Positions 32,579-40,587 of a stretch of DNA of 46,920 nucleotides are shown one piece after another (position 1 is the stretch's first letter; the number at the start of each line of letters is the position of its first letter). Source of the stretch: Ancrocorticia sp039812645 (GTDB lineage Bacteria; Actinomycetota; Actinomycetes; Actinomycetales; Actinomycetaceae); NCBI GenBank assembly GCA_039812645.1, contig JBDIAV010000016.1, forward strand, positions 1 through 46,920, read 5' to 3'. The position numbers and the translations under genes were made by a program. The notes beneath the pieces were generated by a model. The model saw only the letters and a program-made list of their open reading frames with translations. It did no database searches and was not told the origin of the DNA.

Positions 32579-33748
32579 GTGACGTGTATGATCCCAGAGC
32601 ATTCTGATGTCCCCATTGAGCCTGTTCCGCCGGTCCCCTCGGGGCGTGCCGTAGCGAACCCCACCACCCTTGCCGATCTCACGACGATCGGCGTCGGCGG
32701 ATCTTTCTCTGAGCTGGTGGAAGCCACCACGGAAGAGGAACTGATCGAGACGATTCGTGAGGTGGACGCGCAGGGACGCCAACTTCTCTTCGTCGGTGGG
32801 GGTTCGAATATCCTCGCCTCTGATGAGCCATTTGACGGTGTCGTGCTACGCGACGCGCGTTCAAAGATTGTCCTCACGCAGGAGGGCGGCTGCGAAGGAG
32901 CCAACCTTCGGGTGCTGGGTGGAACTGACTGGGACGAACTCGTGGTGCATACCATTGAGAACGAGTGGATGGGCCTGGAGGCTCTCTCGGGCATCCCCGG
33001 TACCGTGGGCGCCGCACCGGTGCAGAACATTGGTGCGTATGGCCAGGAGGTCGCCTCGTCTGTGGCTCGCGTGCGGGTATGGGACCGTCAGAAGAATCGT
33101 TCCCACGAGTTCGCTCTGAGTGACCTCAAGTTTGGCTACCGTACTTCCATCCTTAAGGAAAGTCTCAACGAGGGTTGGGGACCGAGTCCGCGCTACATTG
33201 TGTTGTACGTGGACTTCCAGCTGCGTATTGCCTCGCTGTCGGCTCCCATCCAGTACGCGCAGCTGGCGAAGACCCTCGGTGTGGAGCCCGGCAAGCGTGT
33301 GCCAGCCGTTGATGTCCGTGCCGCCGTCCTTGATCTGCGCCGCTCAAAGGGCATGGTGCTCGATGACTCGGACCGCGATACTTACTCTTGTGGCTCCTTC
33401 TTCACCAACCCGGTCCTCACCGAGGGTGAGGCCGCCCAGCTGCCGCCCGAGGCACCACGCTTTGCGGTAAGTGATACCTCACGTGCGGTACTGGGGGCGG
33501 CTGCCCCAAAGTTTGCGGGCCAGGTGAAGACCTCTGCCGCATGGCTCATTGACCACGCCGGGTTCCCCGCCGGATACGCCATGCCGGGCCCGGCTGCGCT
33601 GTCCACGAAGCACTGCCTCGCTCTGACAAACAGGGGAGGGGCAACCGGTGCGCAGATTCGCGAACTCGCGCGCACGATTCAGGACACGGTGAAGGACACC
33701 TATGGCGTCACACTCCATCCAGAGCCGGTGGTTCTCGGAGGTCTCTAA
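32579..33748 (+). CDS. murB: UDP-N-acetylmuramate dehydrogenase
   Basis: The 389-residue protein has the MurB motifs TLADLTTIGVGGSFSELVEA, LFVGGGSNILASD near residue 80, and GLEALSGIPGTVGAAPVQNI near residue 135 (FAD-binding). The later YSCGSFFTNPV carries the catalytic Ser, and the C-terminus contains HAGFPAG and LTNRGGATG. It reduces UDP-GlcNAc-enolpyruvate to UDP-MurNAc in peptidoglycan synthesis. No Shine-Dalgarno precedes GTG 32579; a well-placed -10 element suggests a leaderless start. ATG 32588 is an alternative. Confidence 0.95.
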   Translation: MTCMIPEHSDVPIEPVPPVPSGRAVANPTTLADLTTIGVGGSFSELVEATTEEELIETIREVDAQGRQLLFVGGGSNILASDEPFDGVVLRDARSKIVLTQEGGCEGANLRVLGGTDWDELVVHTIENEWMGLEALSGIPGTVGAAPVQNIGAYGQEVASSVARVRVWDRQKNRSHEFALSDLKFGYRTSILKESLNEGWGPSPRYIVLYVDFQLRIASLSAPIQYAQLAKTLGVEPGKRVPAVDVRAAVLDLRRSKGMVLDDSDRDTYSCGSFFTNPVLTEGEAAQLPPEAPRFAVSDTSRAVLGAAAPKFAGQVKTSAAWLIDHAGFPAGYAMPGPAALSTKHCLALTNRGGATGAQIRELARTIQDTVKDTYGVTLHPEPVVLGGL

Positions 33749-33786
33749 GCAGGCCCTATTCTATGTGGCCTTCACAGCGACATTCC

Positions 33787-33802
33787 GTGCCGCATGCGGC
33801 AC
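33787..33802. terminator. Perfect 16-bp palindrome between convergent murB and deaminase genes
   Basis: gtgccgcatgcggcac is a perfect palindrome at 33787-33802. It is enclosed by a second imperfect stem (gtggcct upstream, aggccac downstream). The location between convergent gene ends suggests a two-way terminator without T tracts. Confidence 0.45.
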
Positions 33803-33858
33803 AGTTTGCCTCTCAGAGGCCACTGCGAAACCGAACCTGGCCGTGAGGTAGTGATCGG

Positions 33859-34875
33859 TTACTCGCTCGCCAGCCAGGCGTCGATTTCGCCCCGCCAGCG
33901 GGCCTTGGCTTCGAGAGAGGCGAAGGACGCGTCAATGGACGTACCAGCCAGATAAGCCAGTTCCGCGTCGGTGAAGCCGCCAGCTCGTAGCTGCTCGTAT
34001 TGATCGGTGAGTCGGGAGAGAAAGAGGAGGGGGTCATCAGCGCCGAGAGCGATGGTGGCCCCCGCTTCCATGAGCGCGCGAACCGGTACGTGAGTTTCGT
34101 CAGGAAAAACCCCGAGAGACACGTTTGATTCCGGGCACACCTCGAAGGCCACGCCGGCGTCGATGATGCGTTTGGTGAGCTCCATGTCCTCTGCTGCACG
34201 GACTCCGTGCCCGAGGCGCGCCGGCTTGAGATGCGCCATAACATCGCGCACATGTTCGGGGCCGAGTAGCTCGCCACCGTGGGGCACTGAGGGTAACCCG
34301 GCCCGCCGAGCGATGTTGAAAGCGGAGCTCCATTCGGACGTGATGCCGCGCCGCTCATCGTTTGATAGTCCGAAGCCCACGACGCTGCCGGGGCTGTCGC
34401 CTGCGTACTGGGCCGCGAGCCGCGCGAGTGTTCGTGCCTCCAGGGGGTGACGAATCCGTGACGCGGCAACGACGACGCCGACCTCCACCCCGGTTGCTTC
34501 CGTGGCCCGTCGTGCCTCATCAAGGACGATCTCTAACGCGGGCGTAATTCCTCCGACGAAGGGTGCATATGAGGTGGGATCGATCTGGATCTCTAGGCGG
34601 CGGGAGCCTTCGCGGGCATCGTCTTCGGCGGCTTCCGAGATAATGCGTCGCATCGTATCCTCGGAGCGGACAACCTTGCGGGCTGCATCGTATGCTCGTT
34701 GAAACCGGAACCAGCCGCGCTGATCTGCGGGCACCTGAAGGGCCACATTGTCCGTGAGTGCCTCGGGGAGCTTGATGTGTTGCTCCTGGGCCATGTCCTC
34801 CAGTGTTGACACCCGCATTGATCCGGTGAAATGCAGGTGCAGGTGTGCTTTGGGAAGCTTGTTGAGGTCACGCAC
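33859..34875 (-). CDS. Adenosine deaminase family protein
   Basis: GTG 34875 has GGGAAG seven bases upstream and gives 338 residues; ATG 34893 would add six residues without a good ribosome binding site. Metal-site motifs of the amidohydrolase fold are present: KAHLHLHFTGSMR (HxH, near residues 11-15), VPHGGELLGPEHV, GHGVRAAEDMEL, and ALGADDPLLF (catalytic Asp pair). The family deaminates adenosine or adenine, or related purines. The first loop reads HFTGS rather than HLDGA, so the exact substrate is uncertain. It is convergent with murB. Confidence 0.85.
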   Translation of the reverse strand: MRDLNKLPKAHLHLHFTGSMRVSTLEDMAQEQHIKLPEALTDNVALQVPADQRGWFRFQRAYDAARKVVRSEDTMRRIISEAAEDDAREGSRRLEIQIDPTSYAPFVGGITPALEIVLDEARRATEATGVEVGVVVAASRIRHPLEARTLARLAAQYAGDSPGSVVGFGLSNDERRGITSEWSSAFNIARRAGLPSVPHGGELLGPEHVRDVMAHLKPARLGHGVRAAEDMELTKRIIDAGVAFEVCPESNVSLGVFPDETHVPVRALMEAGATIALGADDPLLFLSRLTDQYEQLRAGGFTDAELAYLAGTSIDASFASLEAKARWRGEIDAWLASE

Positions 34876-35004
34876 GCGATCATCTTCCCACATTGCTTAG
34901 CGCGGTGCAGGAACGGTCATTTCTTCCCGGTTTGTTTGTTAAAAAGAGGACGCTCCGCACCAGGTCAGAAGGCGGTGAGCGAGCCAATGAGGTAGAAAAG
35001 AACT

Positions 35005-36243
35005 ATGACATTGCCAGCGAGGACCGCACGAGAAGGCCACGACCTTGCCCTCTTAACGGGCAATGGCGCGGGAGAGATGCTCCGTATGGCGCTGGGCCAG
35101 GAGACTGTTGTGCGCTCGTGGACCGTTCACTCGGTCCATCACCGGCCCGGGGCGGGAGTGACAGTGTGTTACATCGTCGTCGTCGATAGTCCGGATGCGG
35201 ACGGGACGCTAGTTCGGACCGAAGAGTACGTGTGTGCCTCGACTGCGCGGCTGGCTCATCCCGATGATGTACTGGCGAAGTTACAGTCGGATGGTACCAA
35301 GGTGGGTCTGTGGCGCTATCCTCATGATCCTGAGCTGCCAGGGCTGCCGGAGGCGTGCTCGCCCGACCAGATGAGTCGTCGGTTGGGACAGCCCGTGTCC
35401 ATCGAACTCATGAGTTATCGGCCGACGCGGCGCGCGGTTGTCAAGGTGTTGCAGGACGGTGAAGCTTTGGCTTTTGGAAAGGTTTTGCGGCTGGCTCAGG
35501 CACGGGACCTCGCGAATCGCCATCGAGTTCTCCAGCAGGCCCATGTTCCTGCCCCACGATTGTTGATGGAGACATCAAATGGGATTGTGCTGACCGCCGT
35601 GATGAATGGTGAGCCCCTTGCCAACATCATTTCGCGGGGGATGGGTAACCGAGCACCGCAGATTCTGCGGGCGCTGGTGAGTGTGTTGGATAGTCTGCCT
35701 TCAACGGTGCTGGCGTTTCCTCAACGCCCCTCCTGGTCTGAGCGTGCAGAACACTATGCGCATGCCGCGGCCACCGCACTTCCCGAGGAAGCCCAGCGAT
35801 GCCAGGACCTCGCGGAGCGTATTAACGCTTTGCTCCCACTAGCCCCGGTAGGACCTGTGGTGCCAGTACACGGAGACTTTTACGAAGCCAATATCTATAT
35901 GCATAAGAGTCTTGCCCAGGTGGCTGGGATTATCGACGTGGATTCGATTGGTCCGGGTTACCGCGTGGATGATTTGGCCTGCCTACTTGGGCATATGAGC
36001 GTCCTTCCACATTTGGCTCCCAAGGCTTACCCGTTCGTGCCGCAGGACCTTGCCCAATGGCGGGTGGCCTGCGAGTCGATGGTGGATCCGGTGGCGCTCA
36101 ATACGCGTTGCGCGGGGGTTGCACTCTCCCTTATCGCCGGAGCCAAACGTATGGATGGCCGGGAATGGAAGCGTGACGCCATTGGCCGGTTGGTTACGGC
36201 GGAGTGGTGGATGGAACGCGCAGAGGCGTTTGCCCACCGTTAG
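35005..36243 (+). CDS. APH-like phosphotransferase of unknown substrate
   Basis: The 412-residue protein has a kinase fold of the aminoglycoside/choline kinase type. The catalytic loop VHGDFYEANIYMH lies near residue 290 and the metal-binding GIIDVDSIGPGYRVDDLACL near residue 310. The N-terminal 120 residues form a separate region that resembles the extra domain of some sugar kinases. ATG 35005 is preceded by GAGGTAG. It is not close in sequence to the LicA parts of this window, and no operon partner indicates its substrate. Confidence 0.75.
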   Translation: MTLPARTAREGHDLALLTGNGAGEMLRMALGQETVVRSWTVHSVHHRPGAGVTVCYIVVVDSPDADGTLVRTEEYVCASTARLAHPDDVLAKLQSDGTKVGLWRYPHDPELPGLPEACSPDQMSRRLGQPVSIELMSYRPTRRAVVKVLQDGEALAFGKVLRLAQARDLANRHRVLQQAHVPAPRLLMETSNGIVLTAVMNGEPLANIISRGMGNRAPQILRALVSVLDSLPSTVLAFPQRPSWSERAEHYAHAAATALPEEAQRCQDLAERINALLPLAPVGPVVPVHGDFYEANIYMHKSLAQVAGIIDVDSIGPGYRVDDLACLLGHMSVLPHLAPKAYPFVPQDLAQWRVACESMVDPVALNTRCAGVALSLIAGAKRMDGREWKRDAIGRLVTAEWWMERAEAFAHR

Positions 36244-36313
36244 AGAGCGCCGCATGGTGGGAAGCGGCCAGCTACTGAACAAGACTGCCCGCCATTTTCA
36301 ACCGGGAGAAACA

Positions 36314-36374
36314 ACGAAGTCCACCTAGAGGGCATTGCCCGTGCTGTGGGTGCTCTCCTCTAGGTGGACTTCGT
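36314..36374. repeat. Perfect 17-bp inverted repeat between convergent genes
   Basis: acgaagtccacctagag (36314-36330) and its exact reverse complement (36358-36374) enclose a 27-base loop. There is no T tract on either side. It lies between the APH-like kinase and the convergent aminotransferase. Confidence 0.85.
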
Positions 36375-36385
36375 GGCTGTAGCTA

Positions 36386-37606
36386 CTAGGCGAACAGCTT
36401 CTGGAGGCGGCTGATGCCTTCCTTGATGTCGTCGTCGGACATTGCGTAAGAGAAGCGGAGGAAGCCGGAGCCTCCGAAAGCCTCGCCGGGAACTGCGGCA
36501 ACCTCAACCTCTTCGAGGATGATGGCGGCCAACTCCGAGGTGTTGGTGGCAACACGTCCGTTGATATCGCGGCCGAGCAGGCCCTCGACGTTCGGGTAGA
36601 CATAGAACGCGCCGGTAGCTTCGGGAACTTCGACGCCGTCGATCTCGCGCAGCATGCTGGTGATGAGTTGACGACGACGATCGAAAGCCGCACGCATCTC
36701 CGCCACCACTTCCTGAGGTCCGGTCAACGCAGCGATTGCCGCACGCTGGGAGACGTTGGAGACGTTGGAGGTGGTATGCGACTGCATGTTGGTGGCGGCC
36801 TTGATGACGTCCGACGGGCCGTACATCCAGCCCACGCGCCAGCCGGTCATGGCGTAGGTCTTGGCTACGCCATTGAGAATGATCGTCTGGTTAGCGAGCT
36901 CGGGAACCACCTGGAGGATGCGAGCAACGGGCTCATCGCCGTAGACAAGGTGCTCGTAGATCTCATCGGAGATGACCCAGATGCCGTTGTCCAGCGCCCA
37001 CTGGCCGATAGCACGCAGCTCATCGGCCGAGTAGACAGAACCGGTGGGGTTGGAAGGAGAGCAGATGAGAACGGCCTTGGACTTCTCGGTGCGAGCGGCT
37101 TCCAGCTGCTCGACCGTCACCTTGTACTCCTGATCGGAACCTGCAAAGACCTCGACCGGGACGCCGCCGCACAGCCGAATTGCCTCGGGGTAGGTGGTCC
37201 AATAGGGGGCCGGGAGAATGATTTCATCGCCCTCGTCGGTGATGGCGGCGAAAGCTTGGTAGACGGCCTGCTTGCCGCCGTTGGTCACGAGAATGTTGGC
37301 GGGGGAGACCTCAACGCCGGAATCGGCAAAAGTCTTATCCGCGATGGCCTTGCGCAGCTCGGGCAGGCCAGCAGCGGGGGTGTAGCGGTGGTTCTTCGGA
37401 TCGCGGGTTGCCGCTGCGGCTACCTCAACGATGTGTGCCGGTGTAGGGAAGTCGGGCTCTCCGGCGCCGAAGCCGATGACAGGACGGCCTTCCGCCTTGA
37501 GCGCCTTGGCCTTGGCGTCAACAGCGAGCGTTGCAGATTCTTGGATAGCTGCGAGCCGGGCGGAGACCCGACGAGCTGGTTCTGGCGTAGCGTTCATATG
37601 TGACAT
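36386..37606 (-). CDS. aspC: Pyridoxal-phosphate aminotransferase, aspartate aminotransferase type
   Basis: ATG 37606, seven bases after AAAGGTG, gives 406 residues. Fold-type I motifs are clear: GEPDFPTPAHIVEVAAAATR near residue 60, TNGGKQAVYQAFAAI, PAPYWTTYPEAIRLCGGVPV, CSPSNPTGSVYSADELRAIG, and LNGVAKTYAMTGWRVGWMYG with the PLP lysine. The enzyme exchanges amino groups between aspartate and 2-oxoglutarate, or between related acids. The position next to tRNA-Trp, secE and nusG is the standard actinobacterial one. Confidence 0.92.
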   Translation of the reverse strand: MSHMNATPEPARRVSARLAAIQESATLAVDAKAKALKAEGRPVIGFGAGEPDFPTPAHIVEVAAAATRDPKNHRYTPAAGLPELRKAIADKTFADSGVEVSPANILVTNGGKQAVYQAFAAITDEGDEIILPAPYWTTYPEAIRLCGGVPVEVFAGSDQEYKVTVEQLEAARTEKSKAVLICSPSNPTGSVYSADELRAIGQWALDNGIWVISDEIYEHLVYGDEPVARILQVVPELANQTIILNGVAKTYAMTGWRVGWMYGPSDVIKAATNMQSHTTSNVSNVSQRAAIAALTGPQEVVAEMRAAFDRRRQLITSMLREIDGVEVPEATGAFYVYPNVEGLLGRDINGRVATNTSELAAIILEEVEVAAVPGEAFGGSGFLRFSYAMSDDDIKEGISRLQKLFA

Positions 37607-37928
37607 TTTGGCACCTTTGGCCAGAGACTGCGGAGGAATGTCACAAGGCAATAGGCTCCAGGACGTTCAATCGGGGTATGGTCTGACCGGACAGGCGGCT
37701 CCGCCGTCGTCGTCGCGAATGAGGGAAGTAGGCGCGTTCGTGGTTAACACGCCCGAAACAAACGGTGTGAGAATGACAATTGGTCTGCCGCCAAGTGTGG
37801 TTAATGCTACAACAGGCCATCTCAAATGGACGCGGCGGAACGAACGGAGTAATCTCATACCCGTTGTGCCGAGCACGTTGGCATAATGTCTTCCCCATAA
37901 GGCATAATGTTGAGTGCTCAACAGCCGA
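37607..37928. other. Intergenic region between aspC and tRNA-Trp
   Basis: These 322 bp contain no convincing gene. A possible promoter for tRNA-Trp consists of TTGGCA at 37878 and CATAAT at 37903 with a 19-bp spacer; ggcataatgt occurs twice, 20 bp apart. The left part should carry the leftward aspC promoter, which I cannot define. Confidence 0.5.
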
Positions 37929-38001
37929 AGGGTAGTGGCGCAATTGGTAGCGCATCGGTCTCCAAAACCGACGGTTGGGGGTTCGAGTCCCTCCTACCCT
38001 G
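37929..38001 (+). tRNA. tRNA-Trp (CCA)
   Basis: The acceptor agggtag (37929-37935) pairs with ctaccct (37994-38000), with G as discriminator. The anticodon arm cggtctccaaaaccg carries CCA. It precedes secE, a very common bacterial arrangement. Confidence 0.96.
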
Positions 38002-38068
38002 CTAAGGCGGCTCATGATCGCATGAGCCGCCTTTGTTTAACCCACGTGAATCTGACGAAGGACGCGAT

Positions 38069-38314
38069 GTGAACGACGCCGCCAGCGCCCAGAACGCAAA
38101 GAAGAAGCCTGCCGCCCAAAAGCAGGGACTCTTTGCGCGAATCGCCCTGTTCTTCCGCCAGGTTCTTGGCGAACTCAAGAAGGTACAGCGCCCCTCCCGT
38201 CAAGAGTTGGGCCAGATGTTCTTGACCGTCATCCTGTTTGTGACCGTCATTATGGCTTTTGTTGGAATCCTCGATTTCGTATTCAGCCAGCTAACGCTTT
38301 GGATCTTCGGATAG
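38069..38314 (+). CDS. secE: Protein translocase subunit SecE
   Basis: GTG 38069, seven bases after AAGGA, gives 81 residues. A basic N-terminus is followed by FFRQVLGELKKVQRPSRQEL, the conserved SecE amphipathic motif, and one membrane helix (MFLTVILFVTVIMAFVGILD). It stabilises SecY in the Sec translocon. The neighbours tRNA-Trp and nusG confirm it. Confidence 0.95.
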   Translation: MNDAASAQNAKKKPAAQKQGLFARIALFFRQVLGELKKVQRPSRQELGQMFLTVILFVTVIMAFVGILDFVFSQLTLWIFG

Positions 38315-38356
38315 GCGCAGGCCTTTCCGTATCTCGACAAGGAAAGTAGGAATAGC

Positions 38357-39082
38357 GTGCCTGAAGATATCCTCGAGCCCGCGAACGAGGCCTCTGAGGA
38401 GACGTTCGGGGCCATCGACAACGCCCAGGAAGAAGCACCCGCGAAGGCTGCTACGGACAGCTCGTCTGAGGTTCTTACCGAAGATGACGTACGTGCCAAG
38501 CTGAAGGGCCTCGATGGACGGTGGTACGTTCTCCACACCTACTCCGGCTACGAGAAGCGCGTGAAGCAGGACCTGGAAGTTCGTATTCACTCCATGAATA
38601 TGGAGGAGTACATTTTCCAGATCGAAGTCCCCATGGAAGAGGTCTTTGAGGTTCGCCGCGGCCAGCGCAAGCTCGTCTCACGAGTTCGTATGCCCGGATA
38701 CGTCATCATTCGTATGGATATGACCGACGATGCCTGGCGAGTCGTTCAGTCGACCAATGGTGTCACGGGGTTTGTGGGCAATGGCCGCGTGCCGGTTGCT
38801 CTCTCCGAGAACGAGGTCGTCAAGATGCTCACGCCCGTTATTGAGGCGGAAGTTGCTGCTGAGGCGAAGGCTGCTGGCCTGCCCACCGGCACTGAGCCGA
38901 TCACCATTTCCCCGTTTGAGATTGGTGAATCTGTCACACTTACGTCCGAGCCGTGGGCAGGTATGCCCGCGACTGTCTCCGATATCGATGCTGCAAACCA
39001 GCGGCTCACCGTGCTTATGACGCTCGTTGGGCAGGAGACTCCGGTCGAATTGTCCTTCAGCCAGGTGCGCAAGGAAGACTAA
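38357..39082 (+). CDS. nusG: Transcription termination/antitermination factor NusG
   Basis: GTG 38357 gives 241 residues. About 50 acidic residues precede the NGN domain (WYVLHTYSGYEKRVKQDLEV, MPGYVIIRMDMTDDAWRVVQ, then TNGVTGFVGNG). The C-terminal KOW domain starts near residue 190 (EIGESVTLTSEPWAGMPATV). The acidic N-terminal extension is typical of actinobacteria. NusG binds RNA polymerase and links it to Rho or ribosomes. Confidence 0.96.
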   Translation: MPEDILEPANEASEETFGAIDNAQEEAPAKAATDSSSEVLTEDDVRAKLKGLDGRWYVLHTYSGYEKRVKQDLEVRIHSMNMEEYIFQIEVPMEEVFEVRRGQRKLVSRVRMPGYVIIRMDMTDDAWRVVQSTNGVTGFVGNGRVPVALSENEVVKMLTPVIEAEVAAEAKAAGLPTGTEPITISPFEIGESVTLTSEPWAGMPATVSDIDAANQRLTVLMTLVGQETPVELSFSQVRKED

Positions 39083-39087
39083 ATCAC

Positions 39088-39106
39088 ATTCGAGTTTTTC
39101 TCGAAT
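39088..39106 (+). other. Small hairpin between nusG and rplK
   Basis: attcgag (39088-39094) and ctcgaat (39100-39106) form a perfect 7-bp stem around a TTTTT loop. It may attenuate or process the transcript between nusG and rplK. Confidence 0.5.
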
Positions 39107-39177
39107 CGCGCGTACCCTTGAAGGTCGGCTGTCGCTTATGCCATTGCGGCAGTTAAGAAACAAGAAAAGGACCCTAC

Positions 39178-39612
39178 ATGCCACCGAAGAAGAAGGTCTC
39201 GGGCTACATTAAGCTCCAAATCTCTGCTGGTGCAGCCACTCCTGCTCCGCCGATTGGCCCCGCACTGGGCCAGCACGGCGTCAACATCATGGAGTTCTGC
39301 AAGGCGTACAACGCCGCAACGGAATCCCAGCGTGGAAACGTTGTCCCGGTTGAGATCACCGTGTACGAAGATCGTTCGTTCACCTTCGTTCTCAAGACCC
39401 CGCCGGCTGCCGAGCTCATCAAGAAGGCTGCCGGTGTAGCCAAGGGCTCGTCCACTCCGCACAGCGCTAAGGTCGGCCACCTGACCGCCGATCAGCTCCG
39501 CGAGATTGCCAAGGTCAAGGAACCGGATCTGAACGCGAACGACATCGACATGGCCGCTCGTATCATCGCCGGTACCGCTCGTTCCATGGGTATCACGTCC
39601 GACGCGATCTGA
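39178..39612 (+). CDS. rplK: Ribosomal protein uL11
   Basis: The 144-residue product matches uL11 in length and sequence. IKLQISAGAATPAPPIGPAL is the N-terminal proline-rich motif and GQHGVNIMEFCKAYNA follows. The C-terminal rRNA-binding domain ends with ARSMGITSDAI. An AAGAAAAGGA ribosome binding region precedes ATG 39178. It forms the GTPase-associated centre with the L10-L12 stalk encoded at the right edge. Confidence 0.97.
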   Translation: MPPKKKVSGYIKLQISAGAATPAPPIGPALGQHGVNIMEFCKAYNAATESQRGNVVPVEITVYEDRSFTFVLKTPPAAELIKKAAGVAKGSSTPHSAKVGHLTADQLREIAKVKEPDLNANDIDMAARIIAGTARSMGITSDAI

Positions 39613-39618
39613 TATTCC

Positions 39619-39673
39619 GCACCTTCGGGTGCCTCAGTGCCTATACGGCACGTGGAAGGGCCTGCGCAGGCCC
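39619..39673 (+). promoter_or_regulatory. Three adjacent hairpins between rplK and rplA
   Basis: Stems at 39619-39632 (gcacc-ttcg-ggtgc), 39637-39651 (gtgcc-tatac-ggcac) and 39658-39673 (gggcct-gcgc-aggccc) follow one another within the 97-bp gap. They could be the L1-binding autoregulation site of the rplKA operon or an mRNA processing element. Confidence 0.6.
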
Positions 39674-39709
39674 GACGACCACAACTGCTCGCTAAGGAGA
39701 TAAAGCAGA

Positions 39710-40426
39710 ATGGCAAAGCGCTCTAAGAATTACCGCAACGCCGCGGCCAAGATTGCCGACGGCGTCCTATACAGCCCTCTCGAGGCCATCCGTCTCGCCA
39801 AGGAGACCTCCGTTACCAAGTTCGACTCGACCGTTGAGGTCATGTTCCGACTCGGTGTGGATCCCCGCAAGGCGGACCAGATGGTCCGTGGAACTGTTAA
39901 CCTGCCGCACGGCACCGGCAAGACCGCCAGGGTCATCGTCTTCGCCGTTGGTCCCCGTGCACAGGAAGCTATTGACGCCGGAGCCGACGAGGTTGGCGGC
40001 GACGAGCTCATCGCTAAGGTTGCCGCTGGCTACACCGATTTCGATGCTGCCGTTGCTACCCCGGATCTTATGGGCAAGGTCGGCCGCCTCGGCCGCGTGC
40101 TCGGTCCCCGTGGCCTGATGCCGAACCCCAAGACCGGCACCGTGACCATGGACGTGGCCAAGGCTGTCAATGACATCAAGGGTGGCCGTATTGAGTTCCG
40201 TGTGGATCGCAACGGTAACCTCGGCTTCATCATCGGCAAGACCTCGTTCGATGAGAAGCAGCTCGTGGAGAACTATGCTGCAGCCCAGGAGGAGATCCTG
40301 CGTCTGAAGCCGTCCACGTCGAAGGGCCGTTACGTTCTCAAGGGCACCGTGGCTACCACCATGGGTCCGGGAATCCCGCTGGACACCACCAAGACCCGCA
40401 ACCTCCTGTCCGAGGATGCTTCTTGA
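39710..40426 (+). CDS. rplA: Ribosomal protein uL1
   Basis: The 238-residue product shows uL1 motifs: MAKRSKNYRNAAAKI, VDPRKADQMVRGTVNLPHGT near residue 50, LMGKVGRLGRVLGPRGLMPN near residue 120, and PKTGTVTMDVAKAVNDIKGG. The protein shapes the L1 stalk at the tRNA exit site and often represses its own operon. AAGGAG lies ahead of ATG 39710. Confidence 0.97.
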   Translation: MAKRSKNYRNAAAKIADGVLYSPLEAIRLAKETSVTKFDSTVEVMFRLGVDPRKADQMVRGTVNLPHGTGKTARVIVFAVGPRAQEAIDAGADEVGGDELIAKVAAGYTDFDAAVATPDLMGKVGRLGRVLGPRGLMPNPKTGTVTMDVAKAVNDIKGGRIEFRVDRNGNLGFIIGKTSFDEKQLVENYAAAQEEILRLKPSTSKGRYVLKGTVATTMGPGIPLDTTKTRNLLSEDAS

Positions 40427-40459
40427 GTCCATACGCCTAGCGCGGTAAGACACTAGTGG

Positions 40460-40496
40460 GGAAGCCCCACGCGGAAACGCGTGGGGCTTCCTTGCG
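40460..40496 (+). terminator. Terminator of the rplKA operon
   Basis: A perfect 14-bp stem (ggaagccccacgcg at 40460-40473, cgcgtggggcttcc at 40478-40491) has a gaaa loop and a short ttgcgt tail. It closely resembles the rpmG terminator. Confidence 0.85.
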
Positions 40497-40587
40497 TCTA
40501 GTGACCAAGTCGATGGCCGGTGTTGGACGTGTTGTTATGTGCCGTCACCTAGGCTTATGTGCATCTGAGTGTTGAAAGGCGATGGTC

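Noticed and set aside
35005..36243. Third LicA choline kinase
   Set aside because: It has the general APH loops but lacks the LicA-specific surrounding motifs shared by the two fusion proteins, and it is not near lic genes.
36314..36374. Insertion sequence ends
   Set aside because: Only 27 bases lie between the arms and there is no transposase or target duplication.
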